A stretch of DNA of 64,000 nucleotides from Mikania micrantha (GCA_009363875.1 CM018691.1:45567399-45631398); one strand, 5' to 3'. Positions 12,342-25,410 are shown, numbered from the stretch's first letter. The notes: generated by a model not told the origin, from the sequence alone. Numbers and translations are program-made.

Positions 12342-15300
12342 ATGAAGATCATGGCTGGAAGACGTGGAGGACGCAGGAATGCAGGCGGACGTGGAAACAT
12401 CAACCTGACACAAGCTGAACTGAATGCACTCATCAACGAGCGAGTGGAGGAGGTACTTGCTGCACGGGAAGCTGCCCGCAATCAAAACCCACTGAACCAA
12501 GGTGATGAGCCTTATCTCATATCCACCTTGCACCACAATCACTCATTTCCAATTCAACACGTTTGCCCGATACTTAATTCAACTTTATTCTTTGCATATC
12601 TCAGGAGCAAATCCTAACCCTCCTCTCTGCACATTCAAGATGTTTCTGGATTGCAAACCCCACTCATTCAGCGGCACTGAGGGAGCCGTTGGACTATTGC
12701 GTTGGATTGAAAAGGCGGAATCAGCCTTCGCCATGAGCAACTGCAGGAACGAGGACAGGGTCAAGTTCGCTGCAGGGACATTCGAGGGAGCTGCCCTCAC
12801 TTGGTGGAATGCCAACGTCCAAAACCTAGGGCTTGATGCAGCCAATGCTCTGCCTTGGGATAATTTTAAGCAAATGTTGAACCGCGAATACTGTCCTCGC
12901 GGTGAAGTACAAAAACTGGAAACGGAATTCTGGAACCACAAGATGATTGGTTCAGAGGTTGAGGCTTATACTGCCAGGTCTTATGAGCTGGCAAATCTGT
13001 GCCCGGAAATGGCAACACCACCCTTCAAACATATAGAGAAGTACATTGATGGACTGCCACCTCAGATCCAAGGCATGGTACTCTCTGCTGATCCCATCAC
13101 TATGCAACAAGCCGTGCGACTTACCCACAAACTCACTGATTCAGCTGTTGCACAAGGACTCTTACCACCTTGTGGTACTGTAGCCAAATCTGCTGACAAT
13201 AAAAGGAAATGGGATAACACCACGAACAAGACTTCCACTCTTCAACCACCACCACAGCAACGTAAGTTTGGATCAACCCAAGCTTATGCCCCACCCATCC
13301 CAACCACCCAGAATCAAGGAAGTTACGCCGGAAAACACCCCAAATGCCACAAGTGCAACTTCCACCATGCACAGGGACAATGTGGCCGCTTTCAATGCCA
13401 GCGTTGTGGAAAAGGGGGACATGCAGCCAAAGACTGCAGGGGTGAACTACTTGTAAAGACTCCACAACCACAGCAACAGCAACAACTTGAAGCACCAAAG
13501 GGCTGCTTCGAATGTGGGAAACCAGGGCACTTCAAGAAGGATTGCCCGCACTTGAAGAACAACAACAACCAACAAAACAACAACAATGGGAACAATGGCA
13601 CGAGGGGACGAGCCTTCGTGATTGGGGCCAAGGAGGCCAGAAGGGATCCCAACCTTGCAACCGGTACGTATCTCTTGAACGATAATTATGCTTCTGTATT
13701 GTTTGATACTGGAGCTGAGAAAAGCTTTATATCTAAAGACTTTAGTGAGATACTTGCCATTATCCCAACACCCTTAGAGGTTGAGTATACAGTAGAGCTA
13801 GCTGACAGTAAATTAATTGTGACTAAACACATTCTAAAAGAATGCACCTTAGAGCTAGCAGGCCATAAGTTTAAGATTGACCTCATGCCAGTTACACTAG
13901 GCAGTTTTGATGTCGTAGTGGGCATGGATTGGTTATCTGAAAACCAAGCTGAAATCATTTGCCACGACAAGGTTGTGCGCATACCTCTCCCTGGCGGAGA
14001 AACTCTAGATATCAAAGGCGAAAGGAGTGACACTCCTCTGAACATCATCTCGTGCATCAAAGCTCACAAATGCTTACGAAAGGGATATACTGCCATTCTG
14101 GCGCTTATCACCGACAAGACTGAAGAGGAGGAGAAGAAGATAGAAGACATCCCAGTCGTATGCGACTATCCTGACGTATTCCCTGAGGATCTACCCGGAC
14201 TTCCACCACTTCGGCAAGTGGAGTTCCGCATAGATCTTGTGCCGGGAGCAGCACCTATCGCACGAGCACCTTATCGACTCGCACCTTCGGAGATGCAGGA
14301 ACTGTCCAATCAACTGCAAGAGTTGTTGGACAAAGGTTTCATTAGACCAAGCTTCTCACCCTGGGGAGCTCCGGTCCTGTTTGTAAGGAAGAAGGATGGC
14401 ACTTTTCGTATGTGTATTGACTATCGGGAATTGAACAAAGTGACAATCAAGAACCGATACCCTTTACCCCGTATCGACGATCTGTTCGATCAACTGCAAG
14501 GATCAAGTTACTACTCTAAGATCGATTTGCGATCTGGGTACCATCAGTTGAGGATTCAGGAAGAAGATATACCCAAGACTGCTTTTCGCACTCGGTATGG
14601 CCATTATGAGTTTTTGGTTATGCCGTTTGGGCTGACAAACGCACCCGCAGTATTCATGGATCTCATGAATAGAGTGTGCAAACCATACCTCGACAAGTTT
14701 ATCATTGTCTTTATAGATGATATTCTCATCTACTCCAAAACCCAGGAAGAACACAAAGAGCATCTTCAATTGGTTCTTGAACTACTACGGAAAGAGAAGC
14801 TGTACGCTAAACTCTCGAAGTGCGACTTCTGGATTCGAGAAGTCCAATTCTTGGGACATGTTATTAATGAACAAGGAATTCATGTGGATAAATCCAAGAT
14901 AGAGGCAATCAAGAACTGGGAAGCACCGAAGACCCCAACTGAGGTGCGACAATTCCTAGGATTGGCCGGCTATTATCGACGATTGATCGAAGGATTTTCA
15001 AAGATAGCCCAACCACTCACAGCTTTAACCCACAAAGACAAGAAATATCTCTGGACTGACAAACAAGAAGATGCATTCCAACTCCTCAAGCAGAAGCTCT
15101 GTAGTGCACCTATCTTATCGCTTCCTGATGGAACGGATGACTTTGTAGTATATTGCGATGCCTCGATACAGGGACTCGGCTGCGTGCTGATGCAGCGAGA
15201 GAAGGTGATCGCATATGCTTCTCGACAACTGAAAATCCATGAGAAGAACTACACCACCCACGACTTGGAACTTGGAGCTGTGGTATTCGCACTCAAGATC

Positions 15301-16830
15301 TGGAGACACTACCTGTATGGTACAAAGTGTACGATATACACCGATCACAAGAGTCTCCAACACATATTCGAGCAGAAGGAACTGAACATGCGACAACGTC
15401 GCTGGCTCGAGCTCTTAAACGACTACGAGTGTGCTATCAAGTACCACCCGGGGAAGGCCAATGTAGTGGCCGAAGCCCTAAGCCGGAAGAATACCCCGAA
15501 ACCCAGGAGGGTACGAGCCTTACAGCTCACTATCCATCCCAATCTCCCTGAGCAGATACGCAATGCCCAGGTGGAGGCACTTAAACCTGAAAACCTAGCG
15601 GCAGAATCACTAAGAGGGATGGAACAACACCTTAAAGTAAAAGCCGATGGTTTACAATATTTCATGGAACGCGTCTGGGTTCCGCGTCATGGGAACTTAA
15701 GAGACCTTGTGATGGACGAGGCTCACAAATCCCGATATTCCGTTCACCCTGGATCTGATAAGATGTATCATGATCTGAAGATACTTTATTGGTGGCCACA
15801 TATGAAAGCAGACATCACTACTTACGTAGGCAAATGCTTGACTTGTGCTAAAGTCAAGATCGAGTACCAGAAACCCTCTGGATTACTCACACAACCCGAG
15901 ATCCCCATGTGGAAATGGGAACAGATATCCATGGATTTCATCACCAAATTACCCCGCACTCCTAGTGGATGTGACACTATTTGGGTAATTGTGGACCGAC
16001 TGACCAAGTCAGCACATTTCCTCGCAATCAAGGAAAATGACAAGATGGAAAAGCTAGCTAGAATCTATGTCAAAGAAGTAGTCTCACGACATGGAGTGCC
16101 AATCTCCATCATTTCGGATCGGGACGCCAGATTCACTTCTAACTTCTGGAAATCATTGCAAAAGTCGCTAGGCACGCGGTTGGATATGAGTACAGCATAC
16201 CACCCACAAACTGATGGCCAGAGCGAACGCACAATACAAACCCTCGAAGATATGCTACGAGCATGTGTAGTAGACTTTGGTAACAGGTGGGAGACTCACC
16301 TACCATTGGTAGAGTTTTCCTATAACAACAGTTACCACACAAGCATCAAAGCAGCGCCTTTTGAGGCACTCTATGGCAGGAAATGCCGGTCACCTATCTG
16401 TTGGGCGGAAGTGGGCGACAGTCAGCTCACTGGCCCGGAACTTGTACACGAAACGACGGAGAAAATCGTGCAAATCAGAAATCGCATGGCAGCAGCTCGT
16501 GATCGTCAAAAGAGCTATGCCGATAAACGCCGAAAGCCTTTGGAATTTCAGGTAGGAGACAAAGTCCTTCTGAAAGTTTCACCCTGGAAAGGCGTCATTC
16601 GTTTTGGTAAACGAGGCAAACTAAACCCACGGTATATTGGACCTTTCAAGATCCTGAAAAGGATTGGCCCAGTGGCATACCAACTCAACTTACCTGCTGA
16701 ACTCGACGGAGTTCATAACGTATTCCATGTCTCGAACCTGAAGAAATGTCTATCAGATGAGACACTTGTAGTTCCACTGGATGAGATCCAGGTGGATGAA
16801 CAACTACGGTTCGTGGAAGAGCCGGTATAA
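12342..16830 (+). CDS. gag-pol polyprotein of chromovirus (two exons; chromodomain cut off by stops)
   Basis: Proposed exons are 12342-12501 and 12605-16830. Joined length is 4386 nt (1461 codons plus stop), and the frame is preserved exactly. Features in order: retrotransposon gag domain (12640-13150), cysteine/histidine zinc knuckles (13345-13437 and 13504-13545), aspartic protease DTGA at 13705, reverse transcriptase with catalytic FIDD at 14710-14721, RNase H (VYCDAS near 15150), and integrase with HHCC zinc finger (about 15718-15850) and D, D, E residues (first Asp 15934-15936). It ends in the SH3-like GPY segment. After the TAA at 16828 the same frame continues as a recognisable chromodomain to 16999-17001, with a second TAA at 16897. 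An in-frame ATG at 12213 could extend the N-terminus. All enzymatic motifs look intact; integration targeting may be lost with the chromodomain. Confidence 0.85.
12502..12604 (+). other. Putative 103-bp spliceosomal intron in gag
   Basis: Starts GTGATGAG after CAAG and ends CATATCTCAG before GAGC, with a pyrimidine-rich 3' part. Removing it joins the gag N-terminal part to the gag core in frame; reading through gives a stop at 12615-12617. The related minus-strand element has the two halves directly joined, with no intervening sequence (about 30656-30690). Confidence 0.7.
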
Positions 16831-17001
16831 ATCATGGACCGTGAGGTCAAACAACTCAAACAGAGTAAAATTCCTATTGTTAAAGTTCGATGGAACTAAA
16901 AACGCGGACCTGAATTCACGTGGGAGCGTGAAGATCAGATGATGCGCAAATATCCCCATCTCTTCAAACAGACAACGTCGAACGCCGACAACAACGAATA
17001 A
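16831..17001 (+). pseudogene. Chromodomain tail of integrase, separated by nonsense codons
   Basis: In frame with pol after the TAA at 16828-16830, this segment encodes the typical end of plant chromovirus integrases (KIPIVKVRW and FTWERED motifs). A second TAA is at 16897-16899 and the natural end at 16999-17001. Each stop is explicable as one or two substitutions in an otherwise conserved stretch. The domain normally directs insertion to heterochromatin. Confidence 0.75.
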
Positions 17002-17022
17002 ATTTCGGGACGAAATTCCTTT

Positions 17023-17138
17023 CAACAAGGGGATGATGTGACAACCGGAAAATTTTTGTTTCTCAAACACTCTTGCTTCTCTAACACTACCAACAACAAC
17101 CAAATTTCGGGACGAAATTTCTTTCAACAAGGGGATGA
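17023..17138 (+). promoter_or_regulatory. Duplicated polypurine tract with 102-bp spacer
   Basis: CAACAAGGGGATGA occurs at 17023-17036 and again at 17125-17138. Each copy is followed by a possible LTR start (TGTGACAACC at 17037, TGTGACACCC at 17139) and preceded by the self-complementary AATTTCGGGACGAAATT. The second copy abuts the actual 3' LTR. The first matches the start of the solo LTR at 6911. Confidence 0.8.
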
Positions 17139-20100
17139 TGTGACACCCGGCAATTTCAGGTGAATTGCGACTCTTACATTCTTTACATTTCACATTCATA
17201 CTTATTGCATTTCATTTAATTATGATTGATTATATGAGTTGAACACAAACTACTGCGAAACGATAGTTCGTGGAGCTATCGAATCGTACATTGCACATTG
17301 GTTTTGAAAACCAAGTGTGGCAAACACAACACTAACGCAAAACAATAATTCGGGGAATTATTGAATTGCGCATCACACGTTCATTAGGATTAATCAAGCG
17401 TGCAAACACTTCGTTAGACACGAACACAAACGAGCACCGATAATTCGAGGAATTACCAAAACACACACGAGTCACACGAACGTTGGTGAACGTCAAACAC
17501 ATTGTGTAGCACAACACTCGAAACTCCACGAAACACTCACACATTGAACTTGGAAGTTCAAACGATGTTAAACGATGAGTGATAAGCGTGAAATAATCAA
17601 AAAACGGATCGAAACGATGAGAATAGGCTTATTGGGCTTGCCTGGAGGCCCAGGCGATACGCCTGAGCCCAACAGGCTGAACTAGGCGATGCGCGCGAGA
17701 AGAAAGAGGCGCAACCGGAGAAAATCCATCCGCGCGGTACGCCTGGCATCAACATCCACCGCCAGGCGATACGCCTGACAGACCCAGATAGCAAAAACAC
17801 TTTTACACTCAACCTATCTCACTTTTAATCATTCTAATCCTATTCTCTCGGCCATAGCACCCCAACCTCGAGCACACAACTCCATTTCTTCATCATTTCA
17901 CCAGAAAAACTCCATTGATGAAGCTTTGAAGCTCCTAGGAAGCCATTGGAGCAAGAAGGAAGCTTGGAAAGCTTGTTGTCTTCATCATCATCACTTGGAC
18001 CTCCTAAGAAATCATTCCCAGCCACTCTTGGAGCTGCCAAATCCTTGATTCAACTTCATTCCAACGATCTAGAGCATCTAAGGTAGTTTTACTTGCTTCT
18101 TAATAGTTAGATCGAACATGCAATGGGTAAAAACCCACATGCATGAAGATCCACTCACATGCAAGCACCCACCCATCACATGCACGAATTTTGTGATGTT
18201 TGAATCTGGGTTTGTTGATATAAATGTGTTTCTTGATGATCCATGATGTTATTGTAAAGAATTATGACGATCCATGATGATGTGAGTCATTAAAATATGT
18301 GATTTGGTCATGATATGATGAAATAGTGCCATGCATGTATGATCTAAGGCATTCTAGATGATTTTGTTGATGTTGGGATGATTCTTGATAATGTATAAGT
18401 GTTCTTGCAAGATTAGATGATGATCTTAATGATTAAAAACACGATATTTGATGAACTTTCTATTATTAGAAACTTTATTTTGTCAAAATGATGTTATGGA
18501 TGAAATGGTGAACATGCATGTGTGTAGAATTGCTATTAGGATGTTAAGATGATGATTTGAACACCTAGAATGTGATTTTGATAATGTTTATGGTCATTTT
18601 GACATAGTTACTATATTTAGTAACTTTTATTGACGAAATATTGATAGATGATAAATTTGGTTATGTGGACATGTTTAAATGATGTTAGATTGGTTATTAT
18701 GATGATTTGTGGCATGAGGATGGTTTATAAATGTTTAGATGGTCATTTTATGCAAAAACCACAAAGTTACTATTTTTAGTAACTTTATTTTTACAAAAAC
18801 CGATTTGTAAACATGATGTGTGATTCGAGCATGCTAGATGACTTATTATGTTGTAGTATGATGATTAGATACTAAGTTAGATGGTTTCCGATGTCACGAA
18901 TGCTACAAATGGAAACTTTCCATGTTAGGAAACTTTTGTGCGTTAGCATGATATAAAGGACGTACGTGACTTTGTATGATGATAAGCTATGTGTTAACAT
19001 GATCACGTAGGACTAATGAGCATGCTAGAACTCTAAAATCAATATCCTTGTGAACTTACTATAAATGGTAAGTTGTCCATAGACGCAACTTACGCGTTTT
19101 GCACACAACGAGCACTAACACGAATATTACACAATACACAACCAACACATGGTTCACCAACGGGTCGTTGACACACACGGTCAATGAAGACTGACACAGA
19201 CACACATGATCAACCGAGAGTTATTGGTCTTGAAACACGATCACTTACACGAACTCACATATAGTATACGATATAGGTAGCAGGTGACTGACTACCTGAC
19301 GACACAGGAGCTTACGCTTACATTTGTTCACCTCGCTAAGGTGAGTTCACGGCCCCTTTTTACATTTTCTACCTTTGGGGGAGAAAACATTGCATACAAC
19401 TATTTTTGTACAACTTACACACTTTTGGTTATTTTTGTACATGCTAATATCGTATATGCATATGTGTGGCATTCATCCACAAAACCGATAAGTCCTCATT
19501 AAACACACCTCGAACCGTTAATAGCGCGTTGCGCTCAGCGTGGTAATTCTGAATAGTACTATTTGGGCCTGACAAGCCCCACTGTTGCGCGCCGTATGGC
19601 CACCCCGACTGGAGGTCGGAACAGTGCATAATTGACCAAACAACATTTGCCATATCTTGGATGGATATGGCGGGAGGCAGCATGTTAGCTTCGGTTGCGA
19701 ACCCGCATATGGTATAACACATATTGACTAGCTATCAATGGATATTGCATTGTATTGAAAAATAGACCTGCAACATTTACTTTAAACATCTTGATGTTTA
19801 CTGCTGATTACAAACCTGTGCTCTCACCAACCTTTGTGTTGACCTTTTTACTCGCATGTTTTCTCAGGTAACTAATGCACGCGCACCAGGAATAGGATGC
19901 TAGGCCGGAGTCGCATGCATCTGTTCAAGTGTCTTAGTTTATCAAACTTTGATTATCATTTGATTATGTTGTGTAATGTCAAACAACTTTAATCGCTTCC
20001 GCAACTGTTGTTACTTATCATTTTGAAAACCGTTTTAAATTAACGCTTCCGCAAACTATGAATGATTAAACCGTTTTGTTAACTTAAACTATACTTCCGC

Positions 20101-20255
20101 AACTCTGATATTACTAAACTGTTTTATCCAAATTTCTGGATGTACGTACGTAATCAGACATATAGGTCTCGCATGTTGTGTGACCGGAGACTGCGATCCT
20201 GACAATCTGCCGCCGCTCGCGCCCCGGAAGGGACGGGATTTCTCGGGGTGCGACA
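17139..20255 (+). repeat. 3' LTR of the chromovirus
   Basis: Same length as the 5' LTR (3117 bp) and nearly identical. Differences I noted include positions equivalent to 8979 (A versus G), two in the 9125-9245 area, two in the GC patch and several near 10770-11020. Ends GGGTGCGACA at 20255, followed by the GATAA target duplication. Confidence 0.92.
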
Positions 20256-21020
20256 GATAAGTCGTCATTAAACACACCTCGAACTGTTAATAGCGCGTTG
20301 CGCTTAGCGTGGTAATTCTGAATAGTACGATTTGGGCCTGACAAGCCCCACTGTTGCGAGCCGAATGGCCACCCCGACTGGAGGCCGGAACAGTGCATAA
20401 TTGACCAAACAACATTGCCATATCTTGGATGGATATGGCGGGAGGCAGCATGTTAGCTTCGGTTGTGAACCCACATATGGTATAACACATATTGACTAGC
20501 TATCAATGAATATTGCATTGTATTGAAAAGTAGACCTGCAAAAAATTTACTTTAAACATCTTGATGTTTACTGCTGATTATAAACCTGTGCTCTCACCAA
20601 CCATTGTGTTGACCTTTTTCTCCCATGTTTTGTCAGGTAACTAAGGCACGCGCACAAGGAATAGGATGCTAGGCTAGAATCGCATGCATCTGTTTAAGTG
20701 TCTTAGTTTATTAAACATTGTTATCATTTGGTTGTATTACTTATGTATTGTCAAACTACTTTAATCGCTTACGCAACTATTATTACCTATTACTTTGAAA
20801 ACTGTTTTGACAGCGCTTCCGCAACTAATGGATTATATTTGTTTTGATATTATTAAACTTCCGCAACTCTGATTTTACTAAACTGTTTTATCCAAGTATT
20901 TGGATGTACGTACATGAACAGACATGTAGGTCTTGCAAGTTGTGTGACCGGAAACTGGGATCCTGCAAGATCAGCCAGCCGTCGCGCCTCCGTCCGGGAC
21001 AGGAGGGCCGGGGTGCGACA
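20256..21020 (+). mobile_element. Solo LTR of Tekay-like gypsy element, second part
   Basis: Continuation of the LTR interrupted at 8967. It begins with GATAA, the target duplication of the inner insertion. It parallels the inner LTR from the GATAAGTCCTC region onward but is more diverged, and ends GGGTGCGACA at 21020. Confidence 0.8.
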
Positions 21021-21301
21021 TTCTTCTTCTCCTCCCTTCTTCTCTGCTCTCACGATAACACACACACAAAAACAAGAGATATGAGACTTTGACTAAGTCA
21101 AGGTCTCTTATCTCTTCACAATTCAAGTTTGCCAAATTGGCAACTTAAACCCCTCAAACTCTTAATATATAACCAAGTTAACTAACTTAGTTATTTCTTT
21201 TAACTTACCGACCTAATTTAAATGCTAGTTAAATAATATTTTAAATCAACATTTCACCCAATCGTTTATATTATAATAATTTAACAAAATGGGTCGTTAC
21301 A
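21021..21301 (-). mobile_element. Middle LTR of AT-rich element, second part
   Basis: This is the continuation of the LTR that starts at 4435. The first five bases, TTCTT, repeat 6906-6910. The undisturbed sequence at about 500-520 shows the empty site with a single five-base copy (one substitution). Ends at GGGTCGTTACA. Confidence 0.85.
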
Positions 21302-24300
21302 AATTCTCCTCCCCCTACAAAGGTTTCGTCCCCGAAACCTGTTTACACCTCAAGAAGATGTGAGTAATATTTCATTATCTCACTCTTTCTCCTTTCAACA
21401 TAATTCAATCTAGTATCAATTTCAAATTCATCAATTAATATATAAACGGATTCATCCACAATTACTTTCGCAACTACAACACATGCTAAGTAATCACTCG
21501 ATAGCATAATCAAATTAAGTCTTCTAAAAGAGTTTAACTCCTCTTAACATCCCATTATTCATAACCATCACATAACTCCAATTGAAACTATATCAACTTG
21601 CTATTTGAGTTTACTTAACTAAGTAAAGTTCAATAGTCATTATTCAAATCTCTATTATCACACATTACCATGATTTAATCTTTACTTGTTATCAAGTCCT
21701 ATTACTTGAGTTATCATGAAACCCATCCATAGTTTAAGCAGTTTGACTTTTTATGTCAAACTTTGATCAAATCAAATTCTACACATTTAGTCAATTATAT
21801 AACTCTATACATGCATTGTCCCTTGACACAATACTATTGCATATCAATTAGCTTTCTTAAATATTTCATACATATATGAAATTATCACACTTAAGATTGA
21901 CATATCAATCCCAGTAACATGTTATTTGGTTTGACTTTTTTAATTCAAACCACATCATAAACTCAAGTGTATTTCTATACACCTCTTTCGCCTCTCGTTT
22001 GAACAATCACCTAATAATTCATTCCATCATATGTATAAATACCATTTACACGTATCTTAGGTATCCTATTTCTTTATAAATAGGCATAACTTTGACTTTT
22101 TAAAGTCAAACATCATATAAAGTCAATTTGACTCACTCAACAATCATATAACTTATCATATGATTAATTCCACTTATATCATACATACCACAACCATCAA
22201 TTATTCACATAACCAACTCTTTGCTTTGACTTTCATTAGTCAAACATATATCTTACAAGTAACAACCAAATGATAAAAATCAAATTTCAATTAGTAGGCT
22301 TAACCTACTATACATATATAGTGTTTGTAAGTCAAGTAACTTACTATTTCATTTATAGTGTTCTCCCTCTAGTACTTACACCATATAATACCAATTAATT
22401 CAACATTTCATACTAATACACCCAATATATTAGTATTTCGTGTTGCTTGTTACCAATGGTTCATGTGCACTTAAATCAATAGAATCAAATAATTATGAAC
22501 CCAAGAATTTGCATAACCAACTATGACCATCACCATTATGGGATGTTCAATTTACAAATTTCAAAGCACTACTAAACACTTATCAAGTGGTCGTTTAATC
22601 AACACAACAATTCTTGCCTATCGATCTATACCAACCAATTCAGAGCTTTAGCAATTTGCTTTGCCCTAGAAACTAAATCAATTTATATGATACAACAAAT
22701 AACCAAGTGACTAGCATAAATGAATATGTACCACAAGTATTTAACACATAATCTTATTATGTATATACTTGTTTTTCTTATCTACCTTTCATATTCAAGT
22801 TTTCTTCACTTGTGATGATATATCAATTCTTGTAACTTTAATGTTACAGGGATGATGTTAACAGGCACTGTTTAATTCATAATATTATAAAAAGTTGTTA
22901 ACATCAATATTACAATCAATTTACCATCCATAACTTAATATGTATTCCTCAGGGATTTACTAAGGTATTAAACCTACATCACAAGATGTAACTGCCTTTT
23001 CCAACTCAAGATAATGGTATCACATATATAATACATCAATCATTTATATCCTCATCCTATCACGCAAAGATAATTCAATTCAAGAATTTCACAAATTTCT
23101 TTTTATACAAAACAAATTATCACATCAATCTACTAACATGTGTTAGCTACCATTTCTTTCACGTAAAGTATAAGCAGCTTTCACAACCACATGTTTATAG
23201 TAACAATTTCATTTGTTATGACACTTATGTGAAAACATCAAATATCATAGATCGACACCAAGTGTAGAAGCATTCAATTATAGTTAAGGCATCTCATGCC
23301 CAATTGTAGAAGTCATTTTCCCATCTACCTCGTCTTTGCTAATATATTAGGTTCTCAACAATTTCAATCACATAATCATTTTCACATATTAATGCTCAAA
23401 TGTTTATTATGTATATTAACATATGCTTACATCCCAAATGTCTTTAAGGATAGTCAAGGTATCCTAAGACATACATCATAACTCAACTATTGTCAAATTT
23501 CATTTCTTTAGAACTCAAAGTTCTATTTAAGCATAGTATTACATATACTCATGTAATCTATTTCTCACAACATATATTTTTATAAATAGATGTCCACACC
23601 TTTGTGGATCATTCACAAACAAATATCATGTCCAATTGGCATGTTAAATTACTTGCATCATTAGGCAAGTCAATGGGTCATAGGCTCCCATAATAACACA
23701 TTCAAGTATACTATTTCATATACCAACCAACTACTAAAATTAAAAAGTAGTTTCAAACATGAGTGTCCTTCATCTAGGTGGATCACCCCAAACAATATCC
23801 ATCAATTTCTTTCCGCACGAATGCGGATTATATCAAACGCCACTCCCCCGTGGTCTTACAATAAATTGTTTAACCAATATTTAAACAACAAATGTATATA
23901 ATCACATTTACCCAACCAATCATTAACAACATTATCATGTTGTATTGTTTACATCATAAAGGGTCGTTTTTATTTATTTGACCATATAGCGTAAACAAAC
24001 ACCATTGTCAGTTCATCTGACTAATATCTCACCCCTATTTCCAAAATAAACTCATTAAATTAACCATTTAACCCACCCATTCGTGGATTACCCCAACGCC
24101 ACATCAATGTGGACTTACATGTCAAAATAATGCCATTTAAATTTGGACTTACATGATAAACCAATGCCACACACCTGTGGTCTTACATGACAAATACACT
24201 GCCACTCACCAGTGGTCTTCCATAACAAATTTCAATTTTACCACCACTCAACAGTGATTTTACATAACAGTTTCAATGCCACCAACCAAAGGTCTTACAA

Positions 24301-24951
24301 CTTTCACCACACAACTGTGGCTTATCACTCAATTACCATTCACAATGGTGTTTTATTAAATTTCTCACCAATTCCATGTGGCAATTATTATAAAACATAC
24401 AATAACACTATCACAAGTTATGCAACTATGTCATAACATTCACAAATTTCATCAAGACTCATGTTAATAAGTCAACATTCAATTCACAACATCCAAGTTT
24501 AAGTGCACAAGTGCGCAATTTTCTACTAACCATTTCTCAAGTCTTAGTGATCCTACAATCACTTTTCAAACCAAATCCTAACACCACACCTAATTTCAAT
24601 GACCTAAATATCAAACAGTTTTCTTAAGGCTTCGTTTATATCGTATGTATACTAATACGTTGGCCAGACGTAATAGTACAAACATCATATATTCGTTTCC
24701 TTATTTCATCCATTTCACACTTAGGAAAAAGAATTAGGTTTCAAAGAATCAATGAACATCAATTCAATTTCAATATTCAATAATCAAATTAACAATGTAA
24801 TGCAGGAATACATGCGCTAATCTCATGCATTAAGCTTCATGATCGGGTCTTCGAATCAAACGTTATCAATTCATATCAAGAGCACAAAAGTTTGAAATCA
24901 AGTGTTCATGACGCACTTGATTCACTCAAACCATCGGCTCTGATACCAACT
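21302..24951 (-). mobile_element. Internal region of AT-rich LTR element, copy 2
   Basis: A second 3.65-kb copy of the 794-4434 region, collinear with it, with scattered substitutions and small indels. It has the same purine tract next to the LTR (about 21303-21340) and the same primer-binding site (24937-24948). It is non-coding, with the hairpin run repeated at about 23590-24360. No genes are seen. Confidence 0.8.
24937..24948 (-). promoter_or_regulatory. Primer-binding site (tRNA-iMet type) of copy 2
   Basis: Minus strand TGGTATCAGAGC, three bases from the LTR start TGTAACACCC at 24952. Identical placement to the site at 4420-4431. Confidence 0.85.
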
Positions 24952-25410
24952 TGTAACACCCAAAATCCATACACGCTTACACGTGTCCAAATAAGGTCCC
25001 AATTAAGTTTTTACTCAAAACTTTATCAAATATTTATGCGAAAGCATGAAAAAACCTTTTTATATGTAATATGTACTTTATTAGTTACTGACTACATTCT
25101 AAAATCATCATAAAATAGTTTGTATGAAAACCCAACAACCAAAATTTACCAAAACGTTTGAACTTTTAACTTAAGCGCCCGATCATGAGCTTTGACGCAT
25201 AATTTATTTCCGACCTGCAAACACCACATATAATTTCACCATTAGTTCATGAGAACTAAGTAAGATTATCCAAATATAAGTTATGGTTCAAAACATAACG
25301 GTTCTGGGCTTAAAACGTGATTCCAGCATCAAAAACATGAAAATCCGGAAACCCCCAGCCGTAGCCTACGGCCACTGGGACAGAACATCCTTGCCATAGC
25401 CTATGCCTAG
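24952..25410 (-). mobile_element. 5' LTR start of AT-rich element copy 2, cut by gypsy insertion
   Basis: Matches 4435 onward but retains about 85 bp near 25020-25090 that the 4435 copy has lost. It stops at CCTAG (25410), where another gypsy LTR begins. The continuation expected from 4845 onward is not found downstream in the window. Confidence 0.7.

Larger units (their letters stand above)
8968..20255 (+). mobile_element. Nearly intact Ty3/gypsy chromovirus (Tekay/Del-like), complete element
   Basis: The 11,288-bp element is flanked by GATAA on both sides (8963-8967 and 20256-20260). It has two 3117-bp LTRs (8968-12084, 17139-20255) with TG...CA ends, a tRNA-iMet primer site, a gag-protease-RT-RNase H-integrase frame and duplicated polypurine tracts. 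By eye I count roughly 14 differences between the LTRs, mostly transitions, i.e. about 99.5% identity, so the insertion is recent. The lineage call rests on the domain order, the remnant chromodomain after integrase and the long LTRs, and is an inference from family knowledge. It landed inside an older solo LTR of its own superfamily. Confidence 0.92.

Noticed and set aside
12502..12604. Gag-pol starting at 12502-12505
   Set aside because: That start lies inside the putative intron; the homologous element shows the gag N-terminus joined upstream, so 12342 (or 12213) is preferred.
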